Positions 8,743-16,664 of a DNA stretch of 64,000 nt are shown here, piece after piece. Both the position numbers and the translations under genes were made by a program. The notes beneath the pieces are model-generated. The model was not told the origin of the DNA and searched no databases. It saw nothing but the letters and a program-made list of their open reading frames with translations. Each line of letters begins with the position of its first letter. The first letter of the stretch is position 1. Location: contig OZ245940.1 of assembly GCA_965230045.1 (NCBI GenBank), forward strand, positions 1,860,001 through 1,924,000. The letters are read 5' to 3'. This stretch comes from G963662905 sp965230045. Lineage in GTDB: Bacteria; Bacteroidota; Bacteroidia; Bacteroidales; WRLA01.

Positions 8743-9743
8743 GTTTTTTTGCCATTATCCCATTTTAAATAATATGCGAGCCATTTAAACGTGTTTTTAA
8801 AGGTTCCCATATTACAAATCAATTCTTCTCTCGAGTATTCCGGTAATTTAAATATGTTGTCGTTTTCTAGTTTTGCCAATTGATCCAAACAAACCAAACC
8901 CCTACTTGCAATTATTGCAATGAACCTTGCAAATTTCATTTTATTTTTTTGTGGAAAATCTGATTGCTCAATTAGTTTATAGATTTCATTTAGAATTGAA
9001 TTATAATGAGCGCGGAGGCTTTTCATCGACTTCGTTCTTGTTGCCAAGGTGGATATCTTTGCCTGATAATCTTTATAAATGTCAAAAATATCATTCTCCA
9101 GTTGGCCTAACAAACCAATTTTCATTAAAAGCCCGTTTTCTGTTTCGGTGGGCTTGCCATTTAATGCCGATCGATAGAAAAGTATCGAAACGCCTCCCTT
9201 TTGTTTGGTGATATGCAAAATATCATCAGAAGACAGCTTTGCGTTTGTTTGTTGTTTGCTTAAAATCTGGGCATTATAAACGGCCTTGAAGCTGCTCTTG
9301 ATTTGTTCGCCACCTTCTTGTTCGAGGGCTTTTAAGTAAAACCCGACGAATAACTTTTCATGGGCATTTTCGCATATTGCAATAGCCGGATTATTAATAA
9401 GCTCTTTAATATGCTCTTCATGCGTGTCTTTTTCATCAAAAAAGTCATCAAATAAGCCTGTTAAGCCACCTAAATAAGTCAGGGTCTTTCTTTCCGGAAG
9501 GGTCATTTTTGTTCCTCTCAGAAGGCAGAATATTTCACCGATTATTGGTACGGCCAATCCGTAATATTGCCTGATTTTGGTAAAGTCTTTTTCAGTTAAA
9601 CTTTGGTCGTTATCCTTGTTAATATCTTTTAAGTCAAGTAAAATGCTTTTTCCCATGAAAATTTTCTGCATCTTAAAACTCTTTCGTAGAAAAAGATACA
9701 GCGAGGGTATTTTGATCGTATTGCTTAGGATTTTTAATATCAT
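8739..9743 (-). CDS. Class I isoprenoid-synthase-like protein (terpene/prenyl synthase fold)
   Basis: A 334-residue mostly helical protein. It carries an Asp-rich metal motif DDFFDE at residues 99-104 in LTGLFDDFFDEKD, and about 115 residues later NDIFDIYKD (217-225), which fits the spacing of the second Mg-binding NSE/DTE motif of class I terpene cyclases with Asp in place of Ser and Glu. Both motifs and their separation suggest the isoprenoid-synthase fold; a polyprenyl or squalene/phytoene-type enzyme is the nearest idea. No companion carotenoid, hopanoid or prenyl-transfer gene is nearby, so substrate and product are unknown. Starts at 9671 or 9656 are alternatives to the one given. It overlaps the convergent CAP gene by 4 bp. 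Confidence 0.6.
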   Translation of the reverse strand: MILKILSNTIKIPSLYLFLRKSFKMQKIFMGKSILLDLKDINKDNDQSLTEKDFTKIRQYYGLAVPIIGEIFCLLRGTKMTLPERKTLTYLGGLTGLFDDFFDEKDTHEEHIKELINNPAIAICENAHEKLFVGFYLKALEQEGGEQIKSSFKAVYNAQILSKQQTNAKLSSDDILHITKQKGGVSILFYRSALNGKPTETENGLLMKIGLLGQLENDIFDIYKDYQAKISTLATRTKSMKSLRAHYNSILNEIYKLIEQSDFPQKNKMKFARFIAIIASRGLVCLDQLAKLENDNIFKLPEYSREELICNMGTFKNTFKWLAYYLKWDNGKKT

Positions 9744-9899
9744 AAGTTATGGTGTTTGTCGGAGTGCACTCATGAGAATGAATCATTTTACATTAATTTT
9801 CAAGTAGCATTCTTATGTCGGTTACAACATTTTGTGCTATTGCTCAAAGATAAAGATTCTCATCATGCGGAAGGTTTTGTTGTCCATAAATGCGTGCAC

Positions 9900-9930
9900 A
9901 AAAAAAGGCTGCCTTTTTGTGGACAGCCTC
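9900..9930 (-). terminator. Rho-independent terminator of rny
   Basis: On the minus strand the hairpin AGGCTG...CAGCCT (9924-9929 with 9906-9911, extended by two GC pairs across one bulge) is followed by a run of seven T (9906-9900). It lies about 25 bases after the rny stop. Confidence 0.75.
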
Positions 9931-9952
9931 TTTTGCTTTAAAAGCTGTGAAA

Positions 9953-11494
9953 CTACTTGGCGTAGCTTACGGCTCTTGTTTCGCGAATCACAGTAATTTT
10001 GATTTGTCCGGGATAGGTCATTTCTTCCTGGATTTTTTTACTGAGATCGTAAGAAAGCTTATTGATATCGTCATCGGTAACTTTATCGGCGCCAACGATA
10101 ACGCGCAGTTCACGTCCTGCCTGGATGGCATATGTTTTAACAACGCCCGGATAGTCCAGGGCGAGTTCTTCCAGTTTGTTGAGGCGCTGTATGTAAGCTT
10201 CAACCACTTCCCGGCGTGCTCCGGGGCGTGCTCCGCTAATGGCATCGCAAACCTGAACCAGAGGAGCAAAAAGTGATTCCATTTCCACTTCATCGTGGTG
10301 GGAACCGACAGCATTGCATACGTCTGGTTTTTCTTTGAATTTTTCAGCCAGTTTCATGCCGAGTATAGCGTGCGGAAGATCGGTTTCGTTTTCTGCTACT
10401 TTTCCAATATCGTGCAACAGTCCGGCGCGTTTGGCCTTTTTGGGGTTCAGCCCGATTTCCGAAGCCATTGTAGCGCATAAACGGGCGACTTCTTTGCTAT
10501 GGTGCAGCAGGTTTTGTCCATAAGATGAACGGTATTTCATTCTTCCAACCAGTTTAATTAGTTCCAGGTGCATTCCATGGATTCCAAGATCCATAGTGGC
10601 ACGTTTCCCGGTTTCAATAATTTCCTGATCCAGCTGTTTCTTGGTTTTCGCAACCACTTCTTCAATGCGAGCCGGGTGGATGCGGCCATCAGTAACTAGT
10701 TTGTGCAGCGAAAGGCGTGCAACCTCGCGGCGGATCGGGTCAAAAGAACTCAGGATAATCGCTTCCGGACTGTCGTCAATAATGATTTCAACGCCTGTAA
10801 GTGCTTCTAAAGCCCTGATATTTCGTCCTTCACGTCCAATAATGCGGCCTTTGATTTCGTCGCTCTCGATATTGAATACCGAAACAGTATTTTCGATGGC
10901 GTGCTCGGCAGCTGTACGTTGAATAGTTTCGACAACAATTTTTTTGGCTTCGCTGTTTGCGGAGAGCCGGGCTTCTTCAATGATTTCCTGAGCTAAGTTG
11001 CTTGCCTCGGCCCTTGCTTCATTTTTCAGGCTTTCAACCAGTTGTTCCTTGGCTTCTTCTGCAGAAAGGCCACTGATTGTTTCCAGTCTTTTTACATGTT
11101 CGCGATGCGCATTTTCAACCTCTTTTTCCTTGCGTGTCAGCGATTCTTCTTTAGCAGTCAATTCATTTTTAAGGTTGTTGACTTCCCTTTGTTTGTTTTT
11201 CAGGTCTTCAAATTTGCTGTTTAAGCTTTGTTCTTTTTGTTTTAGCCTGTTTTCGTTTTTCTGAACCTGGCTATTTCGGTTATTGACCAGCTTCTCATGT
11301 TCTTCTTTTAACTGAAGGAATTTTTCTTTTGCCTGAAGGATTTTGTCTTTTTTGATTACTTCGGCTTTTTCTTCAGCTTCTTTTATGATCTTGTTGCTTT
11401 TTGATGCTGCAGATTTTTTGAAGTATTGTGCAACACCAATCGCGCCCAGGATCAGTCCGGCCAGCCCGGCTGCTATTGTAAGGATAATGTCCAT
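9953..11494 (-). CDS. rny: Ribonuclease Y
   Basis: Membrane-anchored endoribonuclease that starts mRNA decay. The 513-residue length is standard. Order of parts: one N-terminal membrane span (ILTIAAGLAGLILGAIGVAQYF), a long charged coiled coil to about residue 190, a KH RNA-binding domain (IKGRIIGREGRNIRALEALTG), then an HD phosphohydrolase domain with LLHDIGKV and the SHHDEVE metal site, and the conserved C-terminal extension (PGQIKITVIRETRAVSYAK). It is the last gene of the trmD / coiled coil / zapA / structured RNA / rny block and is followed by its own terminator. Confidence 0.97.
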   Translation of the reverse strand: MDIILTIAAGLAGLILGAIGVAQYFKKSAASKSNKIIKEAEEKAEVIKKDKILQAKEKFLQLKEEHEKLVNNRNSQVQKNENRLKQKEQSLNSKFEDLKNKQREVNNLKNELTAKEESLTRKEKEVENAHREHVKRLETISGLSAEEAKEQLVESLKNEARAEASNLAQEIIEEARLSANSEAKKIVVETIQRTAAEHAIENTVSVFNIESDEIKGRIIGREGRNIRALEALTGVEIIIDDSPEAIILSSFDPIRREVARLSLHKLVTDGRIHPARIEEVVAKTKKQLDQEIIETGKRATMDLGIHGMHLELIKLVGRMKYRSSYGQNLLHHSKEVARLCATMASEIGLNPKKAKRAGLLHDIGKVAENETDLPHAILGMKLAEKFKEKPDVCNAVGSHHDEVEMESLFAPLVQVCDAISGARPGARREVVEAYIQRLNKLEELALDYPGVVKTYAIQAGRELRVIVGADKVTDDDINKLSYDLSKKIQEEMTYPGQIKITVIRETRAVSYAK

Positions 11495-11527
11495 AAGCTA
11501 TTAAATTTAATAGGAAAGCCTGAAGCG

Positions 11528-11728
11528 TAAAAGATACCCGCAGGAGGCCCATGAGTTATGGTAACCCCATAACTGACAGGTTTAGAGTTCCGGACAACCA
11601 CAAACGTCCACTGCTTCCAAGGAAGATCCCAAAGGGATTGAGGCCTGTTTTTGGCTATCCAAGTTTACTCTGCTGGATAGTTTACTGTTGAGTTTCCAAA
11701 CTGGTGGACCAATGCGGGTAATATCATT
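11528..11728 (-). ncRNA. ssrS: Structured non-coding RNA between zapA and rny, candidate 6S RNA
   Basis: The 261-base zapA-rny gap has no ORF but strong pairing potential. A closing stem joins 11535-11542 (TACCCGCA) to 11713-11720 (TGCGGGTA), perfectly over 8 bp. Internal hairpins are 11555-11561 with 11567-11573 (7 bp) and 11655-11661 with 11674-11680 (7 bp), plus weaker helices. The closed length of about 185-190 nt equals that of 6S RNA, and 6S lies next to zapA in gamma-proteobacteria (established). The minus strand is preferred because both flanking genes run that way and the 3' end shows TATCTTTT. No clear TAnnTTTG promoter was seen. 6S identity is inferred from size, shape and place, not from sequence motifs. 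Confidence 0.55.
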
Positions 11729-11755
11729 TTATGTGCAAGAACGTAGCCAATGGCA

Positions 11756-12040
11756 TCAGTTGTTCTTCAGCATATCGTCTAAGGAACTGAGTTTTTGAGC
11801 GAAGCCTGCCCGTGTATCATGCAATTCCTGCTTGTGATTGAGCGCTTCCGTTGTATATTGCAAGGCAACCATCGCCAGCAAATCTTGCTTGTCGCGAAAG
11901 GCAAAACTTGACGCGTACTTCTTGGATTGCTCTTCTATAAGCCGGGCTGCTTCCCGGAAAAGAGCTTCTTCCTCCTCGCTTTCAACGTTAAGCCTGTAAG
12001 GGCGGTCGGCTATGGTTACACTTATCTTTAATATCGGCAT
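11756..12040 (-). CDS. zapA: Cell division protein ZapA
   Basis: A 94-residue FtsZ-ring associated protein. The N-terminal beta part (ISVTIADRPYRLNVESEEEE) and a long helix (LFREAARLIEEQSKKYASSF, then DLLAMVALQYTTEALNHK) match ZapA, which bundles FtsZ filaments at mid-cell. It follows the small coiled-coil gene after 18 bp and precedes the structured RNA and rny, an arrangement that supports the call. Confidence 0.93.
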   Translation of the reverse strand: MPILKISVTIADRPYRLNVESEEEEALFREAARLIEEQSKKYASSFAFRDKQDLLAMVALQYTTEALNHKQELHDTRAGFAQKLSSLDDMLKNN

Positions 12041-12058
12041 AAAACTTGTTTTCCCTTA

Positions 12059-12349
12059 TTATGTCTGCTTCAAAACTGTGATGCACTTGTCTATTTCCCG
12101 CACCAGTTCGGTTATGTATTTTTTAGCTTCAGCGTTTCCTTTGCTGTTTTTAATTGATTCTGAATACGTTGTTAAATTAAAATTCTTTTTAAGTTTCTTG
12201 ATTTCTTCATTCTGCTCTTGCATGCTCTGGCTTAACTCCTTGTTGCGGGCAATAAGCCCTTCTTTTTCAATCTCCAGTTTTTCATTATGGTCAATTAATT
12301 TTTTTAATCGACTTTCAATGCTGGAAATGAGTTCATCCAAATTGTCCAT
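12059..12349 (-). CDS. Small coiled-coil protein upstream of zapA, ZapB-like
   Basis: A 96-residue protein almost wholly helical and charged, with heptad-like spacing (LDELISSIESRLKKLIDHNE, KELSQSMQEQNEEIKKLKKN). The start is the ATG giving MDNLDELISS; an upstream in-frame extension exists but runs into the promoter region. Size and coiled-coil nature resemble ZapB, the ZapA partner at the Z-ring, but short coiled coils cannot be assigned by sequence alone. The 18-bp spacing to zapA suggests they are made together. Confidence 0.7.
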   Translation of the reverse strand: MDNLDELISSIESRLKKLIDHNEKLEIEKEGLIARNKELSQSMQEQNEEIKKLKKNFNLTTYSESIKNSKGNAEAKKYITELVREIDKCITVLKQT

Positions 12350-12379
12350 ACATCGTTCAGATTGTATTAAATCAATTAG

Positions 12380-12416
12380 CAAAAGTACTAAAAATACAAG
12401 CTGAGTAGTACTTTTG
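12380..12416. promoter_or_regulatory. Inverted repeat carrying TACTTTTG on both strands, between trmD and the zapA operon
   Basis: Perfect arms CAAAAGTACTA (12380-12390) and TAGTACTTTTG (12406-12416), 11 bp, are separated by 15 bases. Each arm contains TACTTTTG, a match to the TAnnTTTG minus-7 box of Bacteroidota, in opposite directions. The arm at 12380-12387 is suitably placed to start transcription of the ZapB-like/zapA genes (ATG at 12349). No convincing minus-33 TTG is visible. It may also be an operator or a weak terminator of trmD. Confidence 0.4.
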
Positions 12417-12451
12417 TTCGATTTAATTTAATTTGCTTGCCTTAAATTCTT

Positions 12452-13144
12452 CTATTCTTCGCCGCTTTCCTCCTGCAGCAGGTCCGGTCGCCTTTTTTTT
12501 GTGCGTTCAAACGACTGCCGGTATTTCCATTCAATTATTTTTTTTTCATTGCCGGATAGCAGGATGTCAGGTACTTTCATCCCCCGAAAATCATAGGGGC
12601 GCGTATAAACCGGGGCGCTTAGCAGCCCGTCCTGAAAGGAATCGCTCAAAGCAGAGGTTTCATCGCCCAAAACTCCGGGCAGCAAACGCACCAGGCTGTC
12701 GGTGATAACGGCAGCGGCGAGCTCTCCGCCGGACAAAACATAATCGCCAATACTGATTTCACGTGTAATGTATTTTTCCCGAATGCGTTCGTCAAGGCCT
12801 TTATAATGACCGCAAATGATCATCAGGTTCTTTTTCGTGCTTAAATGATTGGCAATGTTTTGATTAAATGGCTCACCGTCGGGCGTCGTGAAAATGATTT
12901 CGTCGTATGCCTGATTTTTGGTGAGAAATTCGATATTATCAGCGACAGGTTGCGGCATCATCACCATACCTGCACCGCCGCCATAAGGATAGTCATCGGC
13001 CTGCTTGTGCTTGTTTGTGGCAAAATCCCTGATATTGTGCAGCCTGATATCAACAAGTGCTTTGGCTTTTGCCCGCTTGATGATGGAATGGCTGAACGGT
13101 CCTTCAAACATTTCCGGGAAAAGGCTTAGGATATCTATATTCAT
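12452..13144 (-). CDS. trmD: tRNA (guanine-N1)-methyltransferase
   Basis: Methylates G37 N1 in tRNAs that read CNN codons, using S-adenosylmethionine, and so prevents frameshifting. The start is the ATG giving MNIDILSLFPEMF, the usual N-terminus; an upstream in-frame extension of 8 residues is less likely. Family blocks present: DDYPYGGGAGMVMMPQP, IICGHYKGLDERI, and the knot region LSGGELAAAVITDSLVRLLP. The 230-residue length is normal. The usual proteobacterial rpsP-rimM-rplS neighbours are absent. Confidence 0.97.
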   Translation of the reverse strand: MNIDILSLFPEMFEGPFSHSIIKRAKAKALVDIRLHNIRDFATNKHKQADDYPYGGGAGMVMMPQPVADNIEFLTKNQAYDEIIFTTPDGEPFNQNIANHLSTKKNLMIICGHYKGLDERIREKYITREISIGDYVLSGGELAAAVITDSLVRLLPGVLGDETSALSDSFQDGLLSAPVYTRPYDFRGMKVPDILLSGNEKKIIEWKYRQSFERTKKRRPDLLQEESGEE

Positions 13145-13200
13145 AAGTATTTCGTTTTGAATCGCCAAAATTAAGCTTTTCAGAAAACTCCGGGCTATCG

Positions 13201-13237
13201 AAAAGAAAAAGGGATTCCGTTTTTGAAATCCCTTTTG
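13201..13237 (-). terminator. Rho-independent terminator of the aldehyde dehydrogenase gene
   Basis: Perfect 10-bp arms at 13207-13216 and 13227-13236 with a 10-base loop, directly after the stop at 13241 on the minus strand, followed by TTTTTCTTTTC-type sequence. Confidence 0.8.
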
Positions 13238-13240
13238 ATC

Positions 13241-14635
13241 CTAGCAACCCTGACCACAAGGTGCTACTATTCCAATCCATATGGTTTTGATATTCACAAA
13301 TTCACGAATTCCAAAATGTGACAGCTCACGGCCAAAACCGGATTTTTTTATGCCACCAAAAGGCAGACGAGGATCAGATTTCGTCATTCCGTTTATAAAT
13401 ACACTACCGCTTTCAATGCGGCGCGCCATTTTTTCGGCTTTCGTGATATCGTTACTCCAAATGCTGGCTCCAAGGCCAAATTCGGAGAGATTCGCCAATT
13501 TTATGGCTTCATCCATATCTTTTGCTTTGATAATGGGCATCACCGGGCCAAAAGTTTCTTCATCAAAAACAGGCATGCCGGGCTTCACATCTGTTAGAAG
13601 CGCAGGCATAAAATAATAACCGCTGCGTTCTGGGATTGTGCCTCCAAAAATCAATTTAGCTCCGGCATCCACAGATTTTAAAACTTGTTGGTGCAATTCA
13701 TCGCGCAGGTCTTTGCGTGCCAGCGGGCCAATATCCGTTCCTTCTTCTGTCGGATTTCCGATTTTCATTTTCTCTAGCCTGTTTTTGATTAATGCTACGA
13801 ACTCATCATGCACGCTTTCCAGGACAATAAACCGTTTGGCCGCAATACAGCTCTGCCCGTTATTGATCATGCGCGCAATTATGGCTGTGTCGGCAGCTTT
13901 CTTGAGGTCGGCGTCGCAACAAACGATGAAAGGATCTGCCCCGCCAAGCTCTAAAACAGATTTTTTGAGTGCTTTACCTGCTTGTGCAGCAACGGCGCTT
14001 CCGGCAGATTCGCTGCCTGTGAGGCTCACAGCTTTTACATTTTTGTTGTTGATTACGGCCTCTACGCCATCGGAAGAAATGATCAGATTCCGGAATATAT
14101 TTTTTGGGAGGCCGGCTTTGGTAAAAGTATATTCAATCCATTGGGCGCAGCCCTGAACATTGGAAGAATGCTTAAGCAAAGCAGCATTTCCAGCCATGAT
14201 TGCCGGGGCTGCAAAGCGGTACACCTGCCAGAATGGAAAATTCCAGGGCATCACCCCCAGCACAATGCCTAATGGCTCGTAGGTTATCATGCTTTTAAAT
14301 GCATCAGACGCAATAAATTCATCTTTGAGCATCTCTTTTGCATGATTGGCATAATACTCACATACCATTGCGGATTTTTCTACTTCTGCAAGTGCTTCAG
14401 GGAGGATTTTGCCCATTTCAAGGCAAATAATTTTGGCCAGTTTCTCTTTTTCTTCACGCAATTGTTTGGCGACTTCCCGGAGCAGGTTGGCTCTTTTTTC
14501 AATGGGCTTTTCTTTCCAAAGTAACCAATCGGCCTGCGTTTTTTCGATTATCTGTTGAACCTCCTCCGGTGCGTGTTTGGTGTATTCCTGGATTATTTCT
14601 TCCGTTGCTGGGTTGATGCTTTTCATGTCATTCAT
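13241..14635 (-). CDS. NAD(P)-dependent aldehyde dehydrogenase, succinate-semialdehyde dehydrogenase type
   Basis: Oxidises an aldehyde to the acid with NAD(P). The short 464-residue form and N-terminus MKSINPATEEIIQEY resemble succinate-semialdehyde dehydrogenases of the YneI/Sad group. Active-site blocks are intact: cofactor-site MPWNFPFWQVYRF, glutamate motif VLELGGADPFIV, cysteine motif NNGQSCIAAKRFIV, and FGPVMPI near the C-terminus. Start codons at 14635 and 14626 are both possible. It stands alone with its own terminator; no GABA aminotransferase is nearby, so the substrate is a family-level guess. The C-terminus ends in an unusual Cys/Gly tail (APCGQGC). Confidence 0.88.
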   Translation of the reverse strand: MNDMKSINPATEEIIQEYTKHAPEEVQQIIEKTQADWLLWKEKPIEKRANLLREVAKQLREEKEKLAKIICLEMGKILPEALAEVEKSAMVCEYYANHAKEMLKDEFIASDAFKSMITYEPLGIVLGVMPWNFPFWQVYRFAAPAIMAGNAALLKHSSNVQGCAQWIEYTFTKAGLPKNIFRNLIISSDGVEAVINNKNVKAVSLTGSESAGSAVAAQAGKALKKSVLELGGADPFIVCCDADLKKAADTAIIARMINNGQSCIAAKRFIVLESVHDEFVALIKNRLEKMKIGNPTEEGTDIGPLARKDLRDELHQQVLKSVDAGAKLIFGGTIPERSGYYFMPALLTDVKPGMPVFDEETFGPVMPIIKAKDMDEAIKLANLSEFGLGASIWSNDITKAEKMARRIESGSVFINGMTKSDPRLPFGGIKKSGFGRELSHFGIREFVNIKTIWIGIVAPCGQGC

Positions 14636-14744
14636 TTTAAGTTATTTGGATATGTTGTTATGCGGATGGCAAACAGCCGATAAGATACGAAAATGTTTCG
14701 TAATAACCAAAAAAACATGAAATGGGGCGTATAAGGTTTACCTA

Positions 14745-15107
14745 TTAGCTTAGATAGCGATTGAGTATTTTCTTGAATGCCAGAATGTCGATAGGCTTAC
14801 TGATGTAATCAGAACATCCACTATCCAGTGCCTTTTGTTTATCGCCCGACATTGCAAAGGCGGTTTGGGCAACAATGGCTACCTCATTATTGGTTTCCCT
14901 GATTTTTTTTGCGATATCCAATCCGCTGATATCGGGTAAACGGATATCAAGCAGGATTAGCTTAAGGTCGGCCTGATGCTTTTCAAATAATTCCATCGCT
15001 TCAGCTCCGTCATGTGCCCAAAAAAGCTCAACCGGATATTTGCCTATTATTTTGCTGATAAGAAAGTAATTATCTTCAACGTCTTCAATGACCAATACTG
15101 CGCTCAT
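14745..15107 (-). CDS. Stand-alone response regulator receiver (CheY-like)
   Basis: A 120-residue receiver domain without an output domain. Acidic pocket IEDVEDN near residue 7, phospho-acceptor Asp in LILLDIRLPDISG, Thr in IVAQTAFAMSG and Lys in DYISKPID are all present. The DVEDN and ISKPI patterns resemble receivers found in hybrid kinases, so it probably acts in a phosphorelay or binds a partner protein. No kinase is adjacent. Confidence 0.9.
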   Translation of the reverse strand: MSAVLVIEDVEDNYFLISKIIGKYPVELFWAHDGAEAMELFEKHQADLKLILLDIRLPDISGLDIAKKIRETNNEVAIVAQTAFAMSGDKQKALDSGCSDYISKPIDILAFKKILNRYLS

Positions 15108-15163
15108 AATATCTGTTTTATTCTTGCAATATTAGTGAAAATTGTTCAAAAATTCCAGTAGTT

Positions 15164-16660
15164 TTAAAGGTGGATATGCTTTTTTTGAAACGAAAAGAGG
15201 AATAAACCCATAAAAGTGATCATTCCGTTTATTATAAGTAGTTCAAAGCCAAATTTATAACCGTTAAACCAGCTTTCAGAGTTCAGGCTGATGACATAGC
15301 TGATTATTGGGGATGCCAGGGCAATGTAGGGAACAGCTTTGTCCATGCTTTTTCTTTTCGTAAACAAACCAAATGAATAAAGCCCAAGTAATGGCCCGTA
15401 TGTGTAGCCTGCTGCACGGAAAACCTCATTGATTACACTGTCGTTATTAATGATTTTAAACCCGGCAATAACCAAAAACATAATTGTGGACATCATAATG
15501 TGAATGCCCAGACGCACTTTTTTTTGTTTCGTTTTTTCCATTTTGCCGATGTTTAAAAAATCAATGCAAAAGGATGTGGTTAATGCAGTAAGTGCTGAAT
15601 CGGCACTGGAGAATGCTGCCGCGATGATGCCGAGCAAAAATACAATGCCGGCAAAGGTGCTGAAATGTTTGATGGCCAGAATCGGGAAAAGTGCATCAGT
15701 ATGACTGTAAGCGCCTTTTCCCGGATCAAACCAAAAGCCGTCTTCCGGAGTAAAAGCTATAGCATTTTGCTGAATATAAATATAGAGCAGTGAGCCGAGC
15801 GACAGGAAAAGCAAATTCACCGGAATTAGTGTCAGGCTCATGCTGATCATGTTTTTTTGCGAATCTTTCAGGCTGCGGCAGGTAAGGTTTTTCTGCATCA
15901 TATTCTGATCAAGCCCGGTCATCACAATGGCAATAAATGCTCCGGAAAAAAATTGTTTGAAAAAATTCCCTTTGGCTCGCCAGTCCCAGTTGAAGGTATT
16001 CGAAAATTCGCTTTCGCGTATGCTGGAAACCATTTGCGAAAAATCCATGTTCAGGTCTTTGGTGATAATAAACATGCTTACAATTACCGCCAGAAGCATA
16101 AATAAGGTTTGCAGCGTATCTGTCCAAACGATGGTTTTGATGCCGGCACGAAATGTGTAAATATAAATCAGGGCAATGGTGATTAACACGGTGATTTCAA
16201 AGGGAATGCCAAATGCATCGAAAAAGGCAATCTGCAATACATTGGCCACAAGGAAAAGCCGGAAAGATGCGCCAATCATTTGGCTAATTAGAAAAAACGC
16301 AGCTCCGGTTTTGTAAGAGCGTTTGCCAAACCGAGTGCCTAACCAACTGTAAATCGAGATGAGGTTGTTTTTGTAATAAAGCGGAAGCAGGATGCCGGCA
16401 ATGGCTGCATAACCAAGAAGATAGCCTAAAACGAGCTGGAAATAACTGAAGCCGCTGTTTCCAACTTCGCCGGGAATGCTGATAAAGGTAACTCCCGAAA
16501 GTGATGCGCCGATCATTCCAAAAGCCACAACAAACCAGGGCGATTGCCTGTTCCCTGTAAAAAACGTGCTGTTGCTCCTGTTTTTTGATGTAAAATGTGA
16601 GATGATGATCAGGATCAGGAAGTAGGAGGCAATAACGCCAAAAACCAGTAGTGGGCTCAT
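15164..16660 (-). CDS. Sodium:solute symporter (SSS family)
   Basis: A 498-residue inner-membrane protein with about 13 hydrophobic spans. The SSS pattern is visible near the N-terminus (FGMIGASLSGVTFISIPGEV) and in the fifth and later helices (FRAGIKTIVWTDTLQT, AAFSSADSALTALTTSF), matching Na+-coupled sugar or organic-acid carriers. It begins 4 bp after the NamZ-type gene, so both are translated from one transcript. Together they suggest uptake of a muropeptide sugar such as N-acetylmuramic acid; that substrate is inferred only from the neighbour. Confidence 0.9.
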   Translation of the reverse strand: MSPLLVFGVIASYFLILIIISHFTSKNRSNSTFFTGNRQSPWFVVAFGMIGASLSGVTFISIPGEVGNSGFSYFQLVLGYLLGYAAIAGILLPLYYKNNLISIYSWLGTRFGKRSYKTGAAFFLISQMIGASFRLFLVANVLQIAFFDAFGIPFEITVLITIALIYIYTFRAGIKTIVWTDTLQTLFMLLAVIVSMFIITKDLNMDFSQMVSSIRESEFSNTFNWDWRAKGNFFKQFFSGAFIAIVMTGLDQNMMQKNLTCRSLKDSQKNMISMSLTLIPVNLLFLSLGSLLYIYIQQNAIAFTPEDGFWFDPGKGAYSHTDALFPILAIKHFSTFAGIVFLLGIIAAAFSSADSALTALTTSFCIDFLNIGKMEKTKQKKVRLGIHIMMSTIMFLVIAGFKIINNDSVINEVFRAAGYTYGPLLGLYSFGLFTKRKSMDKAVPYIALASPIISYVISLNSESWFNGYKFGFELLIINGMITFMGLFLFSFQKKHIHL

Positions 16661-16664
16661 AAAA

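Noticed and set aside
11595..11635. SRP RNA-like word GGAAGCAG on the minus strand of the zapA-rny gap
   Set aside because: The surrounding SRP domain IV helix and GGTCAGG context are missing, so the match is taken as chance.
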